This document shows, in pieces, positions 60,118 through 64,000 of a DNA stretch of 64,000 bases (its first letter is position 1; every line of letters begins with the position of its first letter). The stretch comes from Erythrobacter sp. F6033 (GTDB taxonomy: Bacteria; Pseudomonadota; Alphaproteobacteria; Sphingomonadales; Sphingomonadaceae). Position numbers and translations under genes: made by a program. The notes beneath the pieces are model-generated. The model worked only from the letters and a program-made list of their open reading frames with translations, had not been told where the DNA came from and made no database searches. The stretch spans positions 1,674,001 through 1,738,000 of the forward strand of contig NZ_JALKAZ010000001.1 in assembly GCF_023016005.1 (NCBI RefSeq). Reading direction: 5' to 3'.

Positions 60118-63100
60118 TCACGCGGTTCTACGGTCGCTTCCGGCTTCCGTTTGTTGATCCAAACGCTCCAGCTCTTCAAGAATCCACGGCGTGACATCGC
60201 GGTGCGCGTTCCGGCCGATAAACAGATCCATGTGGCCGTAATCGGGAATAATCCGTTGCTTGTAGAGCGAACCGCCATTGTGATCTGACAACCAGACACG
60301 GGTGCGTTGTCCGCTTTCAGGATAAAAAATCTGATTGGTGGCTCCTGAGAGGAAGCTGATCGGCATAGCCAATCTGCGGGCAGCCGCGTCGTCGGTGTAG
60401 ATCGACTTGCCATCTACATCGACTGCCAGACCTTTGTGCATGATTTCACCGAGTTGCTTAAACGGAGTCAGCGAAACGCGGCTGAACATGCTGCCGAGCG
60501 CGAGATGGGTGTCATGGCCAAGTTGGCGATGGTCCCAGCTGGGCCCGAACACACCGAATACACGGCGACAGGTTGGGTTCTTACAGGCCTGCCCTTCTGG
60601 CACAGGTATTTGATACGCGATGGCATCAATCTGATTGTCAGCTTCGCTGCCTTGGCTGACGAAATCCATATGCCCGTCGAGCAGCGAGATTTCGCCCAGC
60701 ATGCCGGCAACCCCAAGGTCGGCTTTCATGTAATTGAGCCAGTCTGTCACCGGATGCAGCGTGAGCTGCGAACTGATCAGAGAGCGGACATTTGTCACCC
60801 AGCCAGCACCGATGCCCATCAACAGGCTCATTGAACCAACACAATGCGCCAATGCCTGAACGCTATCGGCACCCGTGACAGCGCGGATTTTCGCCACCGC
60901 AGCGGGCCAATCGTGCCGGGCGATATCGTCAATTGTGAATTCCGGTGGATGCTCCGTATCGTTGCCGGAATCCGCACTGGCGCGGTAATCGAACAACCAC
61001 ACATCATACCCCTGAGCCACAAGGCTTTCGGTGAGATTCTCATCCACCGTTGGCGTTGCAAAGCTAGACGCGCGAACAGAAAAACCGGGAGCCAAAACGA
61101 TGGGTCCGCGCGCGCCGCCGCGATAGCGGGTAAGCCCGATATTCACACCATCGCCAGTCGGAACGATATGCCGCTCTGATGGCGGCAAGTGCAGTTCGCG
61201 GTACGAAAGCGATGCGGCATCCTTGCTCGCGAAGTCATTGAGTGTCGCCAGCATCCCGCCATATGCGCGGAACACCGTCATCGCAAAGAAACCCGCAAAT
61301 TTGGCCACGAAGTACGTTTCGATGGCCTTCTTCGCTTTGGGGATCAAATTGACGACATGTCCCACCAGCGTATCAGAATCGTGGACAGTAATCGTGGTTA
61401 GCTGCCGCATGAATTCATCAATGCCGAGCTTCAAGACGCCGCGCCCGATCAGCTCGCCGTGCTCATCCTCTCCGTGACGAAGAGTAACAAACAGAGTGGT
61501 CAGATCGGTCCACGGGTCTGTTTGGGCTTTCCCTTGTCCCCGCTGTTCGAGCGTTTTGAAGCCATGGAAATGGATCGGGCCATCCGGCCCCTCCAACACC
61601 ATGTCATAAAGCATTTTCCAGCTTTCCGCCTTGTCCGGATCGGCAACAAGCAAGCGGAACGTACCTTCACGCACTGGCATCGGCTTTGCGGAGATAGAGC
61701 TGACCACAACTTCGCCCGTAATGCGCGAACGGTGCTCGGGCTCGTCAATCATGCGGTGCAAATTGTCAGTAGTGACTGTTAGCAGGAAACTGCATTCGCC
61801 ATTTTCTGACTGTCCCCATGCTGAGCCGTTGACGTAATCGTCACGGATACGCTCAACATGACCGCATGGCCGATGGTGACAACCAGTCGCGCTGATATGA
61901 CCTGCCATCGTTTCGGTGAAAGCGAGGCCGGGGCTCATCGCCTCCGGGTGATCTTTGACCAGCTGCCGGATCGCGGTTTTGCCCTCTTCGATCGCACCGC
62001 TTTCAAAATGCTGGGCCACTTTTGTGACAGCATCGGCCACCGGATTGATGGCATGGCCGCCCACCCATTTGGCGATAGACAACTTCAACGTTTCTTTGTG
62101 AGGAACCGTTTGTGGCTCTTCAATCGCCTGCTCTTCATCGGGGGCCGCTTTTGGCAGTGGGGTTTCCTCACCAAGCGAATAATCGATGGTCCAGCCTTCG
62201 CGCTGCGCAAGTTTTTCAACCGCGCGTTCGGCCACGGCGGTGATCGTTAGCAACGGATTGACGCCGACCGCGCCGGGAATTGCCGCACCGTCGCACACGT
62301 ATAGGCCCGGATACACATCGGTGCCACTATTGCCCGCAAAGACACGGCAGCTGTCGTCAACGACGCCGGAAGCGGCATCATCGCCCATGCCGCACCCACC
62401 AATCGGGTGCACTGTGATCAGCTTTTGCCCCATCGGTTCTGACCAGAGCGGGTCGGAGAAATACTGAGCTTCGATCGCCTCAGCCGCTTCGCGCATTTTG
62501 TCATCATCGCGGCGATAGGTGCGCTGCTCACCGGCATTGGCCCATTGAATGGTGATACGATCATCTTCGAGGGAGAGCTGACCGCCGGAATCATCCACGC
62601 TCATCACCAGATAGGTCAAGGTGCGCGCCATTGGTCCCTTATAGGCCCATTCGGCGATACTGCCGGGATCAGCCTGAACCGCTTCGCCCATCGCCTTTGC
62701 ATCCAGCAAACGCGGCTTCACCTGATCGAGACCGAAGCGGGTAAAGCCATCGGCAAGTGCTTCGCCGAAGAAGAATGCAGGGCCCAATCCGGCGGCTAGA
62801 ATGCCGGGGGCCACACCCTCTTCGATAACCAGACCTTTGGCAGGATCTTCATTGTCACGCATGTCGATGACGCCGGTAATGCACGGGCCAGGATAGGCCT
62901 CTTCCCCAACTTCATTGGTGCCGACACCCATCGCGTAAATCGGGTTTGCGGTGACCACATCACCTTCTTTTTCCGATTTGAAATAGCTGTCATAAGCAAA
63001 GCCAAGAGCATCGCCATTACCAGAGAAATGCGTCCCCAATCGATCGGAAAGAGCCAGACCCTTTTCGCGCGATCTGAGGAGGATCTCGGTTGAGCCAATC

Positions 63101-63927
63101 GCGCCAGCCCCCAAGATCACGTGATCGGCGGAAATGGTCGTCGATTGACCTGAGGCATCGTCTCCATTGTGCTCGACATGGACACGCCAGACATCACCGT
63201 CTCGCGCAATCCAGCGCACTTTCGCCTGCGTGAAGATCTCTGCGCCGTGGTTTGAAGCATCGGGCAGATAGTTCATCAGAGTGGTGTTCTTCGCGCCGAC
63301 ATTGCAGCCGGATGTGCAATCGCCGCAATTGGTGCATGCTGGTTGCGGCACGCCAAACTTATTTGTCTTATCCTCAAAATTCACATTGATCGGAGTTTTG
63401 TAGAAGCGCTTATCCATGGTCTTTGCCGAGTGCTCGAGCGCTTCGAGTTTACCCAGCGTGGGGTGTGTTTCAGGATAGACGTTTGGCGAAAGCATCTCTC
63501 TCGCGCGCTCATAATATTGGTCAATCGCGTGAGGATCTTCGCGGAATGCCGCGGGCCAATGTTCGTAGCCGAGCAATCGCTTATCCAGTTCCAGCGATAC
63601 GTTCGCGTTAATCAGCGAAGTCCCGCCAAGGCCGCATCCGACAAGCGCATATTGATCATCGTTCACATGCACTTCGAACATGGCGTCCGGCGAACCGATC
63701 CGCCCGCCTTTGACGCTAAATTGCATGGCACCTTGAGCATCGGATATCTTGTTCGGATATTCACCCGGCAGCATTTCCTTGCCGCGTTCCAGGATACAGA
63801 CATCCTGCCCGGCCCGGGCCAAGCGGGATGCGGCTACGCCTGCACCATAGCCGGAACCGACAACCAAAACGGTGTAGTGCGATTTCGCCTGATCGAGGCT
63901 GCGAGCGATACGTTTTTGAAAAGTCAT
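60118..63927 (-). CDS. GMC-type oxidoreductase fused to alpha/beta hydrolase
   Basis: A 1269-residue two-enzyme fusion. Residues 1-570 are a cholesterol-oxidase-like FAD enzyme: GSGYGAG (24-30), a CxxCxxCxxxC motif at C198, C201, C204 and C208 (possible iron-sulfur or metal site), HPIGGCGMG and a late ITAVAERAVEKLAQ. A middle region is around 580-880. The C-terminal alpha/beta hydrolase has nucleophile C1029 in LAHCVGSM and His 1232 in YGHMDLF, like PHA-synthase-type hydrolases that use Cys. ATG 63927 overlaps the previous gene's stop. Sterol or lipid oxidation is plausible; substrate unknown. Confidence 0.85.
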   Translation of the reverse strand: MTFQKRIARSLDQAKSHYTVLVVGSGYGAGVAASRLARAGQDVCILERGKEMLPGEYPNKISDAQGAMQFSVKGGRIGSPDAMFEVHVNDDQYALVGCGLGGTSLINANVSLELDKRLLGYEHWPAAFREDPHAIDQYYERAREMLSPNVYPETHPTLGKLEALEHSAKTMDKRFYKTPINVNFEDKTNKFGVPQPACTNCGDCTSGCNVGAKNTTLMNYLPDASNHGAEIFTQAKVRWIARDGDVWRVHVEHNGDDASGQSTTISADHVILGAGAIGSTEILLRSREKGLALSDRLGTHFSGNGDALGFAYDSYFKSEKEGDVVTANPIYAMGVGTNEVGEEAYPGPCITGVIDMRDNEDPAKGLVIEEGVAPGILAAGLGPAFFFGEALADGFTRFGLDQVKPRLLDAKAMGEAVQADPGSIAEWAYKGPMARTLTYLVMSVDDSGGQLSLEDDRITIQWANAGEQRTYRRDDDKMREAAEAIEAQYFSDPLWSEPMGQKLITVHPIGGCGMGDDAASGVVDDSCRVFAGNSGTDVYPGLYVCDGAAIPGAVGVNPLLTITAVAERAVEKLAQREGWTIDYSLGEETPLPKAAPDEEQAIEEPQTVPHKETLKLSIAKWVGGHAINPVADAVTKVAQHFESGAIEEGKTAIRQLVKDHPEAMSPGLAFTETMAGHISATGCHHRPCGHVERIRDDYVNGSAWGQSENGECSFLLTVTTDNLHRMIDEPEHRSRITGEVVVSSISAKPMPVREGTFRLLVADPDKAESWKMLYDMVLEGPDGPIHFHGFKTLEQRGQGKAQTDPWTDLTTLFVTLRHGEDEHGELIGRGVLKLGIDEFMRQLTTITVHDSDTLVGHVVNLIPKAKKAIETYFVAKFAGFFAMTVFRAYGGMLATLNDFASKDAASLSYRELHLPPSERHIVPTGDGVNIGLTRYRGGARGPIVLAPGFSVRASSFATPTVDENLTESLVAQGYDVWLFDYRASADSGNDTEHPPEFTIDDIARHDWPAAVAKIRAVTGADSVQALAHCVGSMSLLMGIGAGWVTNVRSLISSQLTLHPVTDWLNYMKADLGVAGMLGEISLLDGHMDFVSQGSEADNQIDAIAYQIPVPEGQACKNPTCRRVFGVFGPSWDHRQLGHDTHLALGSMFSRVSLTPFKQLGEIMHKGLAVDVDGKSIYTDDAAARRLAMPISFLSGATNQIFYPESGQRTRVWLSDHNGGSLYKQRIIPDYGHMDLFIGRNAHRDVTPWILEELERLDQQTEAGSDRRTA

Positions 63928-64000
63928 TCTGCGGCCTCCCGAAGCTCTGCATCTGATCGTGCGAGTATTTTGCGAACGCGGACATCGGCTTCCTCGACAA
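63924..64000 (-). CDS. C-terminal fragment of a CDS cut by the window end
   Basis: The frame reads in from the window end and closes at TGA 63924-63926, overlapping the GMC-hydrolase start as ATGA. Only about 24 residues are visible (VEEADVRVRKILARSDA, ending LREAAE), charged and probably helical. Too short to identify, but the overlap shows that it belongs to the same operon. Confidence 0.6.
   Translation of the reverse strand, partial: VEEADVRVRKILARSDAELREAAE

Noticed and set aside
7774-64000. Shared AAE ending of ScpA, TrxB and the cut gene at the window end as a possible degradation signal.
   Set aside because: Three short Ala/Glu endings in G+C-rich genes can arise by chance, and the residues differ from known ssrA or degron tails.

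Overview
The window looks like a chromosomal segment of an alphaproteobacterium of the order Sphingomonadales, most like Erythrobacteraceae. This is inferred from gene content and protein style: a class I 5-aminolevulinate synthase, the carboxyspermidine route to polyamines, a methylmalonyl-CoA pathway cluster, a G+C-rich background, frequent GTG/TTG starts and many 4-base stop/start overlaps. I saw no tRNA, rRNA, CRISPR array, insertion sequence, integrase or phage gene. No gene-free stretch reaches 300 bases; the longest gap is 16926-17136.

Layout. 1-2.4 kb (+): shikimate genes aroK (5' end cut by the window) and aroB, coupled to a metal-dependent cyclase. 2.4-17 kb (-): a long block holding the propionyl-CoA to succinyl-CoA route (pccA, scpA, mce, pccB) with metY, a heme-dependent N-demethylase-like protein, an enoyl-CoA hydratase, an SDR, gor and a DEAD-box helicase. 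A 60-base palindromic repeat sits between the enoyl-CoA hydratase gene and scpA. 17.1-18.1 kb: an A/T-rich single-gene insert of DUF4238-like type. 18.1-22.6 kb: pgi, then lepB-rnc-era and a lipoprotein gene. 22.6-30.3 kb (-): a tiny DNA-binding protein, a response regulator, topA, three tandem paralogous membrane proteins, dprA and plsY. 30.4-36.6 kb (+): murI (no ordinary start codon), hemA, a nitroreductase, an OmpA-family protein and two paralogous Pro-rich lipoproteins.

36.6-42.1 kb: polyamine synthesis (ornithine decarboxylase, then carboxy(nor)spermidine dehydrogenase and decarboxylase) around a LemA/DUF3137 pair. 42.1-46.6 kb: a PLP dehydratase, two tandem MAPEG proteins, trxB, a tyrosine phosphatase and a response regulator. 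46.5-52.2 kb (-): five tightly packed genes: an ilvE-like aminotransferase, a sulfotransferase-like protein, otsB, a GH15 glycosidase and otsA (trehalose synthesis).

52.3-60.0 kb (+) is the most unusual part. It has a secreted protein of unknown function, a membrane TIR-TolB-TPR protein that keeps the NADase-type glutamate, a small lipoprotein, a secreted trypsin-like protease and a SLOG-SLATT-like membrane protein. TIR, SLOG and SLATT domains are known from nucleotide-based immune and stress signalling, so this may be an undescribed envelope-anchored signalling or conflict module; that reading is inference. 60.1-63.9 kb (-) encodes a 1269-residue fusion of a GMC-type oxidoreductase, with a four-cysteine motif, to an alpha/beta hydrolase whose nucleophile is Cys. 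A gene cut by the window end overlaps its start.
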